DNA of 33,597 nt, from the NCBI GenBank assembly GCA_018365895.1, contig JAGZJD010000025.1:1-33597 (forward strand). The letters are read 5' to 3'. Position 1 is the first letter of the stretch; each line of letters begins with the position of its first letter. Made by a program: the position numbers and the translations under genes. Of this stretch, positions 8,934 through 17,119 are shown piece after piece. The notes beneath the pieces are model-generated. The model ran no database searches, was not told the DNA's origin, and saw only the letters and a list, made by a program, of their open reading frames with translations. Origin of the DNA: Lachnospiraceae bacterium. Its GTDB lineage: Bacteria; Bacillota_A; Clostridia; Lachnospirales; Lachnospiraceae.

Positions 8934-9587
8934 ATGAAACCCTCCGTAATCATCAAAAGCAGCAGATATGGCATTCTTGTACACCTGGATCGGGAAATTC
9001 CCTTCCCGGAGCTTCTTGACCGGGTGGAAGAGAAATTTGCATCTTCTGCAAAATTTTTCAAAGAGGCAAAAATGGCGGTCTCATTTGAAGGACGCCCTTT
9101 GAGTCAGGCACAGGAAGAAGCATTGATCAGCCGGATTTCTGAAGCAGGTAAAGTCAATATTATCTGCATCGTTGATCAGTCAGAACATACAGAGCTTGCA
9201 TACCGGAATGTGATTAATAACTGCATTGCTGATTTTGCAAGACAGGATGGACAATTTTACAAAGGAACACTGAAAAGACATCAGATACTGGAATCCGAGA
9301 AGAGTATTGTTATTCTCGGAAATGTGGAGGAAGGCGCTCGTGTTGCTGCAAAAGGGAACGTGATCATACTCGGAACAGCTTCGGGGAATATTCATGCTGG
9401 AATTGCAGGAGATCAAAACGCTTTTATTGCAGCGCTAGCATTTTGCTCGGGACGCCTGAAAATTGCTGGGCGTGGGATTAGATATTCACGCTGCTATGAA
9501 AAAGAAGAAATTACATTTTGTCCGCAAATTGCAGTTCTTCAGAATGCAAAAATTAAAATGTTCTCACTTGAGGGAATGGGACAGTAA
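8934..9587 (+). CDS. minC: Septum site-determining protein MinC
   Basis: A 217-residue MinC, the FtsZ polymer antagonist activated by MinD. An N-terminal domain (KPSVIIKSSRYGILVHLD) is followed by a linker and the C-terminal right-handed beta-helix, with repeated glycine-rich turns SIVILGNVEEGARVAAKGN and VIILGTASGNIHAG. The C-terminal domain binds MinD. ATG 8934 is chosen because GAAGG lies about ten bases upstream; the longer frame from 8886 runs into the PBP2 gene. The order minC-minD-minE is intact with tight spacing. Confidence 0.93.
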   Translation: MKPSVIIKSSRYGILVHLDREIPFPELLDRVEEKFASSAKFFKEAKMAVSFEGRPLSQAQEEALISRISEAGKVNIICIVDQSEHTELAYRNVINNCIADFARQDGQFYKGTLKRHQILESEKSIVILGNVEEGARVAAKGNVIILGTASGNIHAGIAGDQNAFIAALAFCSGRLKIAGRGIRYSRCYEKEEITFCPQIAVLQNAKIKMFSLEGMGQ

Positions 9588-9604
9588 GATCAGGAGGAAT
9601 CGAA

Positions 9605-10396
9605 ATGGGTGAAATTATCGTTGTAACATCAGGAAAAGGCGGTGTCGGAAAGACAACAACTACCGCGAATATCGGTGTCGGTCTGGCGCAGAGTGGGAAA
9701 AAAGTTATTGTAATCGATACGGATCTTGGGCTTCGCAATCTGGATGTGGTAATGGGGCTTGAAAATAGAATCGTTTATAATCTTGTCGATGTGATTGAAG
9801 GAAAATGTCGGTTAAAGCAAGCATTGATTCATGATAAACGCTATGAAAATCTGTATCTGCTGCCATCTGCACAAACAAAAGACAAATCTGCGGTTTCTCC
9901 GGAACAAATGAAAAAGCTGACGGGAGAATTGAAAGAAGAATATGATTATGTGCTTTTGGATTGTCCTGCCGGAATCGAACAGGGATTTCAAAATGCAATC
10001 GCAGGGGCAGACAGAGCACTTGTAGTAACAACGCCAGAAGTTTCTGCTATTCGAGATGCAGATCGGATTATTGGTCTTTTAGAAACAAATCAGATTCACA
10101 AGATTGATCTGATTATCAATCGAATTCGAATCGATATGGTAAAGAGAGGGGATATGATGTCTGTCGATGATGTGAATGAGATTCTGTCTGTTAATCTGAT
10201 CGGAGCGATTCCAGATGATGAGCAGGTAGTAATTGCAACAAATCAGGGCGAGTCAGTAATCAACCAGGATTCTCTGGCAGGGCAGGCATACCGAAATATC
10301 TGTAAACGGATTGCTGGCGAAGAAGTTCCGTTTTTAGATCTGGAACAAGGCGTCGGGCTATTCCAGAAACTAATGCACGTATTGAAAAAGCATTAG
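9605..10396 (+). CDS. minD: Septum site-determining ATPase MinD
   Basis: A 263-residue ParA/MinD-type ATPase. It has the deviant Walker A SGKGGVGKTT (signature K11, Walker K16), the switch segment DTDLGLRNLDVVMGLE and the Walker B-like DYVLLDCPAGIEQGFQ. The C-terminus (VGLFQKLMHVLKKH) is an amphipathic basic helix, the membrane-targeting sequence. MinD recruits MinC to the membrane, and MinE stimulates its ATPase. AGGAGG precedes ATG 9605. Length and motifs are complete. Confidence 0.97.
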   Translation: MGEIIVVTSGKGGVGKTTTTANIGVGLAQSGKKVIVIDTDLGLRNLDVVMGLENRIVYNLVDVIEGKCRLKQALIHDKRYENLYLLPSAQTKDKSAVSPEQMKKLTGELKEEYDYVLLDCPAGIEQGFQNAIAGADRALVVTTPEVSAIRDADRIIGLLETNQIHKIDLIINRIRIDMVKRGDMMSVDDVNEILSVNLIGAIPDDEQVVIATNQGESVINQDSLAGQAYRNICKRIAGEEVPFLDLEQGVGLFQKLMHVLKKH

Positions 10397-10409
10397 GGGG
10401 GAAGAAAAT

Positions 10410-10622
10410 ATGAAAAAAAGAGCTTCAGTTCCAATCGCAAAAGAACGTTTGAAATCACTTCTGATTTCAGATCGAATCTGTTGTACAGAAACTGCAATGG
10501 AGCAGCTTGAAAAAGAATTATATCTGATTCTTTCCAGATATATCGAAATTACGAAAGAGGAATTTGAAGTTCAGGTAACACATACACACATACATATCAA
10601 ACTTACAGGAGAAGAAATTTGA
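10410..10622 (+). CDS. minE: MinE, short form
   Basis: A 70-residue MinE. The MinD-activating helix region (IAKERLKSLLISDR) and the start of the topological-specificity domain (AMEQLEKELYLILSRYIEI) are recognisable, and the order minC-minD-minE supports the call. It is shorter than the usual 85-90 residues: the hydrophobic N-terminal membrane-targeting segment seen in most MinE proteins is missing, replaced by MKKRASVP, and the C-terminal end is also short. The start follows GGGGGGAAG at about 10396-10404, and no upstream in-frame extension carries a typical membrane-targeting sequence. Confidence 0.88.
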   Translation: MKKRASVPIAKERLKSLLISDRICCTETAMEQLEKELYLILSRYIEITKEEFEVQVTHTHIHIKLTGEEI

Positions 10623-11749
10623 AATTAACAAAACCGTATCATTTGAAAGATTACAAATTTAATCTGGTAGTGCTTGTCATTGCAATTTCTATTATAGGAG
10701 TTCTTGCGGTTGGCAGTGCACAGAAATCTGCGCAGCCAAAACAGATTTTCGGAGTGATTCTGGGTATCATTGTTATGGTAATTGTGTCATTGATTGATTA
10801 TAACTGGATACTGAAATTTTATTGGGTCATGTATGTCGTGAATCTGATTTTGCTTATTGCGGTAAGATTTGTCGGAGTTTCCGTAAACGGCGCGAAGCGT
10901 TGGCTAGATCTTGGATTTACAAGAATTCAGCCGTCTGATTTAACAAAACTTCTTATGATTTTGTTTTTTGCTCAATTTCTAATGAAGCGTGAAGAGGTAT
11001 TTAAGAATTGTAAAGGGTTTCTAAATAAGACGCTCTGGGAAGGAATTGCTTTGATTCTGCCGTCTCTGACTCTGATTTATCTGCAGCCGAATCTTTCTAA
11101 TACCATCTGTCTTGCAGCATTATTTTGTGCCCTTTTATATCTTGGGGGATTGCATTATCGCTTCATTGGAACAGTACTGGTCATTGTGATTCCTATTTCG
11201 GTGATTTTTTTAAGCATTGTTGTTCAGCCAGATCAGAAATTGATCAAACCATATCAGCAGAAACGTATTCTTGCATGGTTGCATCCAGATGAATATAGAG
11301 ATGGAACGGGCTACCAGCAGAGCAACTCTATTATGGCGATTGGTTCTGGACAGCTGACAGGTAAGGGACTTGATAACAATACAACTACTTCTGTAAAAAA
11401 TGGTAATTTTATTTCAGAGCCTCAGACAGATTTTATTTTTGCAATTATTGGAGAAGAATTAGGTTTTGTGGGTTGTTGTATCGTAATAATTTTGTTATTA
11501 TTAATAGTAGTGGAATGTATTTTGATCGGACTACGGGCGCAAAATCTGGCAGGTATGATTATCTGCGGAGGTGTCGCCTCACTGATTGGAATTCAGACAT
11601 TTATTAATATTAGTGTAGCAACGGGAATTTTCCCGAATACAGGTTTGTCATTACCGTTCATAAGTTACGGTCTGTCCTCTCTTATTTGTTTATATATGGG
11701 AATCGGATTTGTGCTTAATGTAGGATTGCAGCCGAAAAAATATCAATAA
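10619..11749 (+). CDS. rodA: SEDS glycosyltransferase RodA
   Basis: A 376-residue polytopic SEDS protein with about ten membrane segments; it polymerises lipid II during elongation with PBP2. Conserved segments include VNGAKRWLDLGFTRIQPSDLTKL, the loop EPQTDFIFAIIGEELGFVG containing the presumed catalytic aspartate, and the C-terminal PNTGLSLPFISYG. The usual QPDLGT motif reads QPNLSN here. The start is TTG 10619, overlapping the minE stop by four bases, with AGGAGAAG at 10607-10614 placed correctly. RodA rather than FtsW is inferred from the mre/PBP2 context. Confidence 0.9.
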   Translation: MKLTKPYHLKDYKFNLVVLVIAISIIGVLAVGSAQKSAQPKQIFGVILGIIVMVIVSLIDYNWILKFYWVMYVVNLILLIAVRFVGVSVNGAKRWLDLGFTRIQPSDLTKLLMILFFAQFLMKREEVFKNCKGFLNKTLWEGIALILPSLTLIYLQPNLSNTICLAALFCALLYLGGLHYRFIGTVLVIVIPISVIFLSIVVQPDQKLIKPYQQKRILAWLHPDEYRDGTGYQQSNSIMAIGSGQLTGKGLDNNTTTSVKNGNFISEPQTDFIFAIIGEELGFVGCCIVIILLLLIVVECILIGLRAQNLAGMIICGGVASLIGIQTFINISVATGIFPNTGLSLPFISYGLSSLICLYMGIGFVLNVGLQPKKYQ

Positions 11750-11761
11750 GGAGAGACAGAG

Positions 11762-12157
11762 ATGAATATCGGATTAATTGCACATGATGCAAAGAAAACA
11801 CTTATGCAGAATTTCTGTATCGCGTATAGGGGAATCCTAAGCAAGCACTCTCTATATGCAACCGGAACAACCGGAAGACTGATCGAGGAAGTTACGAACC
11901 TCTCTATCCATAAATATCTTGCCGGACCGCTTGGGGGAATGCAGCAGCTTGGAGCGCAGATTGAGCAGAATGGAATCGATGCGCTTATATTTTTCAGGGA
12001 TCCGCTGACTCCAAAATCAAATGAACCCAATGTAAATGATGTTGTCAGATTATGTGATACTTATAATATTCCAATGGCAACTAATATTGCAACAGCGGAA
12101 GTCATCATTCATGCACTTGACAGGGGAGACTTAGATTGGCGTGAAATGTATAAATAA
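11762..12157 (+). CDS. mgsA: Methylglyoxal synthase-like protein with altered active site
   Basis: A 131-residue protein of the MgsA family, which converts dihydroxyacetone phosphate to methylglyoxal and phosphate. The N-terminal AHD (H8, D9), phosphate-binding ATGTTG (33-38), FFRDPL (D80) and NIPMATNIATAE are conserved. However, the segment that reads GGDQQ in E. coli and Bacillus is GGMQQ, so the catalytic base (E. coli D71) is M60. The HDPD segment (E. coli H98 and D101) reads NEPN, giving N87 and N90. Activity is therefore doubtful. AGGAGAGACAG precedes ATG 11762, and the gene is embedded in the shape operon after rodA. The gene symbol denotes homology only. Confidence 0.85.
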   Translation: MNIGLIAHDAKKTLMQNFCIAYRGILSKHSLYATGTTGRLIEEVTNLSIHKYLAGPLGGMQQLGAQIEQNGIDALIFFRDPLTPKSNEPNVNDVVRLCDTYNIPMATNIATAEVIIHALDRGDLDWREMYK

Positions 12158-13112
12158 TAAAATTATAAAAATGGGTTGTATTCTTTTTTGTTGTATTGCT
12201 TGTTCAGGATGTGCTAAGCCGGAACCATCCGAAGCGATTACGGAATATGAACTGGAAACATATCGCAAAGATTTATATCGCGGATCATTATTTGCAGATG
12301 AACTTTGTGTAACAGCTGAGAACATTGAAAATCCGTCTGTTTCGGAAGATACAATGTTGCATGGAGCAGGTCTTTTTGGAGTAAACGAACAAAAGGTATT
12401 ATATTCTTATCAAATCCATGATCGGCTTTTTCCGGCAAGTACGACAAAGATACTGACTGCGCTGTTGGCGTTGGAATCTGGACGTCTGGATGAAATTGTA
12501 ACGGTCAGTCAGAATGCTGTAAATGTGCCGTCGGATTCTTCGAAAGCATTTTTGCAGACAGGAGATCAATTAACGCTTCGTGATCTTTTGTATGGATTAA
12601 TGCTTCCATCCGGAAATGATGCAGCTGTTGCAATCGCAGAGTTTCTAGGTGGAAGTGAAGAGGCTTTTGCCCAGATGATGAATGAGAAAGCTCAATCTCT
12701 CGGAGCTACGAACTCTCACTTCGTAAATTCAAATGGATATCAACATGAGGAACACTATACTACGGCATATGATCTGTATTTGATTTTTAATGAATGTATT
12801 AAAAATCCTGTATTTCAGGAAATAATTTCTACCAGTGAATATACGGCATCCATTGCTATGGCAGATGGAACGATTCGAAGTCAGATATGGAAGCAAAGTA
12901 ATCAGTTTGTAAATGGAATGTATCCCGTGCCGGCGAATGTTGTTGTGATTGGAGGAAAGACCGGAACGACGAATGAAGCCGGTGCATGTCTGATCTTGTA
13001 CAGTCAAAATGCTTCCGGAAGTCCATACATTTCTATTGTTATGGGAGCTGATACTCGACCGGTACTGTATGCAGATATGACTTCAATGCTAGAAGCTCTA
13101 CCCGCATCTTAA
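12141..13112 (+). CDS. D-alanyl-D-alanine carboxypeptidase, secreted
   Basis: A 323-residue serine-type D,D-carboxypeptidase (peptidase S11, DacF/PBP5-like). A basic N-terminus and hydrophobic segment (about residues 8-22) end at SGC, which could be a lipoprotein or ordinary signal peptide; cysteine occupies the -3 position, so the lipobox is imperfect. The catalytic motifs are complete: STTK with S100 and K103, SGN at 157-159, and KTG at 273-275. It trims the terminal D-alanine of peptidoglycan stem peptides outside the cell. The GTG at 12141 overlaps the previous gene by 17 bases, with GGGGAGA about 11 bases upstream; ATG 12171 is an alternative without a clear ribosome site. It is the last gene before a strong terminator. 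Confidence 0.9.
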   Translation: MKCINNKIIKMGCILFCCIACSGCAKPEPSEAITEYELETYRKDLYRGSLFADELCVTAENIENPSVSEDTMLHGAGLFGVNEQKVLYSYQIHDRLFPASTTKILTALLALESGRLDEIVTVSQNAVNVPSDSSKAFLQTGDQLTLRDLLYGLMLPSGNDAAVAIAEFLGGSEEAFAQMMNEKAQSLGATNSHFVNSNGYQHEEHYTTAYDLYLIFNECIKNPVFQEIISTSEYTASIAMADGTIRSQIWKQSNQFVNGMYPVPANVVVIGGKTGTTNEAGACLILYSQNASGSPYISIVMGADTRPVLYADMTSMLEALPAS

Positions 13113-13124
13113 TGACTGCATTAC

Positions 13125-13158
13125 AAAAGAAGAGGGGAAATTCCCTCTTCTTTCTTTT
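13125..13158. terminator. Rho-independent terminator, probably bidirectional
   Basis: A perfect 10-bp stem, AAGAAGAGGG (13127-13136) and CCCTCTTCTT (13143-13152), has a six-base loop and is followed by TTTCTTTT. The opposite strand also ends in a T-run. It lies 15 bases after the carboxypeptidase stop and about 40 bases from the end of the converging DUF378 gene. Confidence 0.9.
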
Positions 13159-13198
13159 ATGTGGTGGCGTTTATGTGTTTGATTTTTTGGGAACTAGT

Positions 13199-13396
13199 TT
13201 ACATTTCCTGAATTCGCCCAAAAAGACTAATCAAATACAGCCCGCATAATCCGACAATAGTATAGATGATTCTGGAAAGTACAGACATGTTTCCAAATAG
13301 AAACGCCACAAGATCCAGATGAAATATACCAATTAAGAGCCAATTTACTGCACCGATAATAACAATCGTTAATGCTGTGTTATCGAACCATTTCAT
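13199..13396 (-). CDS. DUF378 membrane protein (YuzA-like)
   Basis: A 65-residue protein with two hydrophobic helices. It matches the DUF378 family through TALTIVIIGAVNWLLIGIF, DLVAFLFG and SRIIYTIVGLCGLYLISL. The minus-strand start has a near-perfect AAGGAGG about seven bases upstream (complement of 13404-13410). It is a lone minus-strand gene between plus-strand operons, divergent from the radical SAM gene, with which it shares an 81-base upstream region. Function is unknown. Confidence 0.88.
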   Translation of the reverse strand: MKWFDNTALTIVIIGAVNWLLIGIFHLDLVAFLFGNMSVLSRIIYTIVGLCGLYLISLFGRIQEM

Positions 13397-13477
13397 ATGA
13401 TATCCTCCTTTACTCGATAGTTATAGTATATCCCGGATGCAGTTGGTTATTCACATATAAAGGAAGTTTTTTACAAT

Positions 13478-14425
13478 ATGAATGAAAATAAATATTATCG
13501 CGTGTATTCTGAATATTTAAAAAAAATCTATCATAAAAAAGTCTATAAGCTTCCGGTAAATCTTCCAATTACCTGTCCAAATCGTCTGGACGGACGTAAG
13601 GGCTGTGCTTTTTGTGCGGAAGTAGGAACCGGATTTGAAGCAATGAATTCCAGCATCAGCGTCAGAGAACAGCTTGAAGCTACGAAAGAGAAGATTCAAC
13701 GCAAGTATAAAGCAGAAAAATTCATTGCTTATTTTCAAAATTATACAAATACTTTTATGTCATTGAACCAATTCGAAACATATATGCGGGAAGCAGCATC
13801 TTTTCCGGATATTGTGGAACTTTCTATTTCTACCAGACCGGATTGTATTCGTGATGACTACCTTGAATTGCTGTATAAAATTCAATTGGAATACGATGTA
13901 AGAATTACGATTGAACTTGGACTTCAGACTGCAAATTATCATACGCTGGCCAACATTCAAAGGGGACATGGACTGGCCGAGTATATTGACAGCGTTCTCA
14001 GAATTCATCGCTATTCTTTTGAAGTATGTACCCATCTTATTTTAAATCTTCCGGGAGATACAATGCAAGATGTCATTGAAACAGCTAAGATTGTTTCTGT
14101 TCTTGGATCAGATATAGTAAAATTACATTCTCTTTATATTGCTCGCAACACAGTATTGTCCAAAGCGTATGAAAATGGTACAATACAAATATGTTCAAAA
14201 GAAGAATATCTTGAACGATTACTTACATTTATTGCATATCTAGATCCAATGATTGTCGTAGAGAGGCTTTTTAGCCGGGTTCCGGAAGAAGAAGCTATTT
14301 TTTCGAATTGGAATACAAGTTGGTGGAAGCTAAAAGATGAAGCACTTACAAAGATGGAAGAACGGGGAATTTATCAGGGAAAAGAATTCCATTACTGTAA
14401 TGGTCCGGCACTTTCTAAGATTTAA
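13478..14425 (+). CDS. TIGR01212-family radical SAM protein (YtqA-like)
   Basis: A 315-residue radical SAM enzyme. The cluster-binding cysteines are C33, C43 and C46 in TCPNRLDGRKGCAFC, matching the widely spaced variant of this family rather than the classical CxxxCxxC. Further family features are YFQNYTNTF, ISTRPDC, ELGLQTANYHTLANIQRGH and HLILNLPGDT. The reaction of this conserved bacterial group is not certain from the sequence. AGGAAG lies 11 bases before ATG 13478. It stands 18 bases upstream of the HlyD-like gene and may be transcribed with it. Confidence 0.88.
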   Translation: MNENKYYRVYSEYLKKIYHKKVYKLPVNLPITCPNRLDGRKGCAFCAEVGTGFEAMNSSISVREQLEATKEKIQRKYKAEKFIAYFQNYTNTFMSLNQFETYMREAASFPDIVELSISTRPDCIRDDYLELLYKIQLEYDVRITIELGLQTANYHTLANIQRGHGLAEYIDSVLRIHRYSFEVCTHLILNLPGDTMQDVIETAKIVSVLGSDIVKLHSLYIARNTVLSKAYENGTIQICSKEEYLERLLTFIAYLDPMIVVERLFSRVPEEEAIFSNWNTSWWKLKDEALTKMEERGIYQGKEFHYCNGPALSKI

Positions 14426-14443
14426 TATAGGAGGCATTGCCAG

Positions 14444-15844
14444 GTGGCTGGAAAACTGAAAGAATATTCAAATATCAGAACATTTAAAAAGAGAAACAAG
14501 CAATTTAATATCGGATTGCTAATTTTTGGAGTAATTTTTATTTATCTAATCGTGACTGTATTTACCTATCTAACGAAGAATCATGTGATTAGATATGAAG
14601 TGCGAGAAGGATCTATTTTGAAAGATAATTCATACAGTGGTCTTGTTCTCAGAGAAGAAACAATCATTCCGGCAGCAGCTGGTGGTTATCTTAATTATTA
14701 TGCTGCGGAAGGGAGCAAGGTTGCTGTTGGACAAAATATTTATACGCTTTCAGAAGAAAAGATTCCTTATGATGAGAATTCTTTACAGTCAGAAGAAGCT
14801 GTTTTGGATCAGGAAGATACAGCACAGTTTCTTATGCAAACACAGAATTTTGTAGAGAATTATGATTCGAACCGTTTTTCAGAAACGTATAGTCTAAAAA
14901 CAGGACTGGAAAGTATTTTGCAGAATAATTCTTCTATTGGCAAACAGATGTATCTTGACTCCTTGATTCAGGGAGGAACTATTTCTGGATTAAGTCTGTT
15001 TCAGACGCCAGATGATGGTATCATACAGTTTTCCCAAGATGGTTATGAGGGGCTGACTGCAGAGCAGGTTACGTTAGCCCATTTGCAGAAGAAAGGTTAT
15101 AGCCGTCAGGAATTTACGAATAATCAGAAGGTGAAAGCTGGGGATCCGATCTGTCGGCTGATTACTTCCGAGTCATGGCAGATTGTAACGGTGCTGTCTG
15201 ATGATACGGCGAAAACGCTTCTGGAATCAAAAGCAAATGCAGTAAAGCTTAAAATGCTGAAAGACAATGAAAATATTTGGGCTGGAATTCGAATTGAAAA
15301 AAAAGAAGATGCTTATTTTGCGTATCTGACATTTGATCATTCTATGATCCGTTATGCAGGTGATAGATATCTTGATTTTGAACTCATTCTGGAAGATCAG
15401 TCAGGGCTTAAGATTCCAAAATCGGCAGTTGTGGAAAAGAAGTTTTATATTGTACCAACAGAATATATTACAGCCAGCGGAAAAACAAATGAGAGTGGCG
15501 TCTTGAAAAAGAAAAAGAAAAATACAACAGAATTTGTTGCAGCTGATGTCTATTACGCAAATGAAGAAGAAGGCATTTCATACTTAGAACAGAGCTCATT
15601 TGAAGAGGGAGATGTAATTCTTGAGCCAGAATCCCAGGATACCTATGTAATTGGCAAGACGAAGACGTTAAAGGGTGTATATAATGTCAATAAAGGCTAT
15701 GCGGTCTTTAAACAAATTAATGTACAGGCAGAAAGTGAAGAATATTATGTGATTCAGTCTGGAAGTTCTTACGGATTATCTAATTATGACCAGATTGCCT
15801 TGTATGGAGATACTGTTCGGGAAAATGAAATTGTCTTAGAATAG
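14444..15844 (+). CDS. HlyD-like membrane-anchored adaptor protein
   Basis: A 466-residue protein with a basic cytoplasmic tail, one membrane helix at about residues 22-44 and a large extracytoplasmic part. IIPAAAGGYLNYYAAEGSKV and VGQNIYTL resemble the barrel-sandwich hybrid (lipoyl-like) half-motifs of HlyD-family adaptors; a second half appears at about 220-235 (NNQKVKAGDPICRLI). No exporter gene adjoins it. Instead it heads the yggS-sepF-ylmH group, so a division- or envelope-linked role is plausible. The start is GTG 14444, with TAGGAGG about ten bases upstream. Substrate and partner are unknown. Confidence 0.72.
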   Translation: MAGKLKEYSNIRTFKKRNKQFNIGLLIFGVIFIYLIVTVFTYLTKNHVIRYEVREGSILKDNSYSGLVLREETIIPAAAGGYLNYYAAEGSKVAVGQNIYTLSEEKIPYDENSLQSEEAVLDQEDTAQFLMQTQNFVENYDSNRFSETYSLKTGLESILQNNSSIGKQMYLDSLIQGGTISGLSLFQTPDDGIIQFSQDGYEGLTAEQVTLAHLQKKGYSRQEFTNNQKVKAGDPICRLITSESWQIVTVLSDDTAKTLLESKANAVKLKMLKDNENIWAGIRIEKKEDAYFAYLTFDHSMIRYAGDRYLDFELILEDQSGLKIPKSAVVEKKFYIVPTEYITASGKTNESGVLKKKKKNTTEFVAADVYYANEEEGISYLEQSSFEEGDVILEPESQDTYVIGKTKTLKGVYNVNKGYAVFKQINVQAESEEYYVIQSGSSYGLSNYDQIALYGDTVRENEIVLE

Positions 15845-15858
15845 AGGAGTGTGAGATC

Positions 15859-16554
15859 ATGTTAGAAGAAAATTTGAAGAAAGTAGAAGCAAACATTCAG
15901 GCTGCATGTGAGCGATGTGGCCGAAAACGGGAAGAAGTAACTTTGATTGCAGTCAGCAAAACAAAACCGGTTTCCATGTTAAAGGAAGTATATGACTGTG
16001 GAATAAGAGATTTTGGTGAAAATAAAGTTCAGGAGCTGACAGAAAAATACGATCAGCTTCCGGAGGATATGAAATGGCATATGATCGGTCATCTGCAACG
16101 CAATAAAATTAAATATATTATTGGAAAAACAGAATTAATTCATTCGGTGGATTCGCTGCGTCTTGCAGAAGCAATTGAAGCAGAATCGGCAAAAAAAGAC
16201 TGTATAACAGATATTCTTCTCGAGGTAAATGTCGCACAAGAAGAAAGCAAATTCGGATTTTCATCGGAAGAATTACTGAAAGAAATTGATCGTTTTGCAG
16301 ATTTTCCTCACATTCGCGTAAAGGGACTTATGACCATTGCACCATATGTAGAAAAACCTGAAGAAAATAGGATATATTTTGCAAAATTAAAGCAATTATC
16401 TGTTGACATCACAGCAAAAAAAGTTAATAATGTTACTATGAGTATTTTCTCAATGGGTATGACCAACGATTATGAAGTTGCGATTGAAGAAGGCGCTACG
16501 CTTGTCCGTGTAGGAACAGGCATCTTCGGTGAGAGAAATTACGACAGAACATAA
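15859..16554 (+). CDS. YggS/PROSC-family PLP homeostasis protein (YlmE)
   Basis: A 231-residue single-domain PLP-binding protein related to the N-terminal barrel of alanine racemase. The PLP lysine is K34 in LIAVSKTKP. Other family segments are FGENKVQEL, WHMIGHLQRNK, SVDSLRLAEAIE, VNVAQEESKFGF, GLMTIAPY and SMGMTNDYEVAIEEG. YggS proteins buffer PLP and influence amino-acid pools; no catalytic reaction is established. As in Bacillus (ylmE-ylmF), it lies just before sepF. GAGGAGTG precedes ATG 15859. Confidence 0.94.
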   Translation: MLEENLKKVEANIQAACERCGRKREEVTLIAVSKTKPVSMLKEVYDCGIRDFGENKVQELTEKYDQLPEDMKWHMIGHLQRNKIKYIIGKTELIHSVDSLRLAEAIEAESAKKDCITDILLEVNVAQEESKFGFSSEELLKEIDRFADFPHIRVKGLMTIAPYVEKPEENRIYFAKLKQLSVDITAKKVNNVTMSIFSMGMTNDYEVAIEEGATLVRVGTGIFGERNYDRT

Positions 16555-16575
16555 GATAGGAGTGTATAAAATAAC

Positions 16576-17109
16576 ATGGGAGTATTAGATAAGTTTCTTT
16601 CCATCATGAAATTAGATGAAGATGATTATGATGATGATGATTTCATGGATGATGATGAAGAATTTGATGATTATGATGATAAATCAAAGAAAAATGCATT
16701 TGGAAAAAAAGACAGCATAGAAGAGGAAGAAGACTACAGTGACGGTCATTCCAAATCTTCAAGAATGTCTAATAATAAAGTAACTCCGATGCGTCCAACA
16801 GCAAGAAAGAGTGCACCTAGCATGGAAGTTTGCGTAATTAAGCCGAATTCTGTAGATAATTCAAGGGATATTACAGAGACGCTGTTAGATGGACGCACGG
16901 TCATTTTAAATCTGGAAGGACTGGATCTTGAGATTGCACAGCGGATTATTGACTTCACATCTGGAGCCGCATTTGCAATTAGCGGAAATCTTCAGAAAAT
17001 CTCCAATTATATTTTCCTTGTAACACCAACGAATGTTGAGATTTCCGGGGATTTACAGGATTTACTGAACTCTTCATTTGATGTTCCTTCTATTCGTACA
17101 CGTTTTTAA
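16576..17109 (+). CDS. sepF: Cell division protein SepF
   Basis: A 177-residue SepF, a membrane anchor and FtsZ-binding protein at the division ring. The N-terminal amphipathic helix (MGVLDKFLSIMKL) would insert into the membrane. A linker follows, starting with a very acidic tract at about residues 14-36 made almost only of Asp and Glu with Tyr and Phe. The globular FtsZ-binding domain starts at about residue 90 (MEVCVIKPNSVD) and contains TVILNLEGLDLEIAQRIIDF and GAAFAISGNLQKIS. Start ATG 16576 has TAGGAGTG upstream. Position between yggS and ylmH is the conserved order. Confidence 0.95.
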   Translation: MGVLDKFLSIMKLDEDDYDDDDFMDDDEEFDDYDDKSKKNAFGKKDSIEEEEDYSDGHSKSSRMSNNKVTPMRPTARKSAPSMEVCVIKPNSVDNSRDITETLLDGRTVILNLEGLDLEIAQRIIDFTSGAAFAISGNLQKISNYIFLVTPTNVEISGDLQDLLNSSFDVPSIRTRF

Positions 17110-17119
17110 GGAAGGATTT

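Noticed and set aside
13397..13477. Promoters for the divergent DUF378 and radical SAM genes
   Set aside because: A TATACT -10 can be seen on the minus strand, but no convincing -35 on either strand, so no promoter is annotated.
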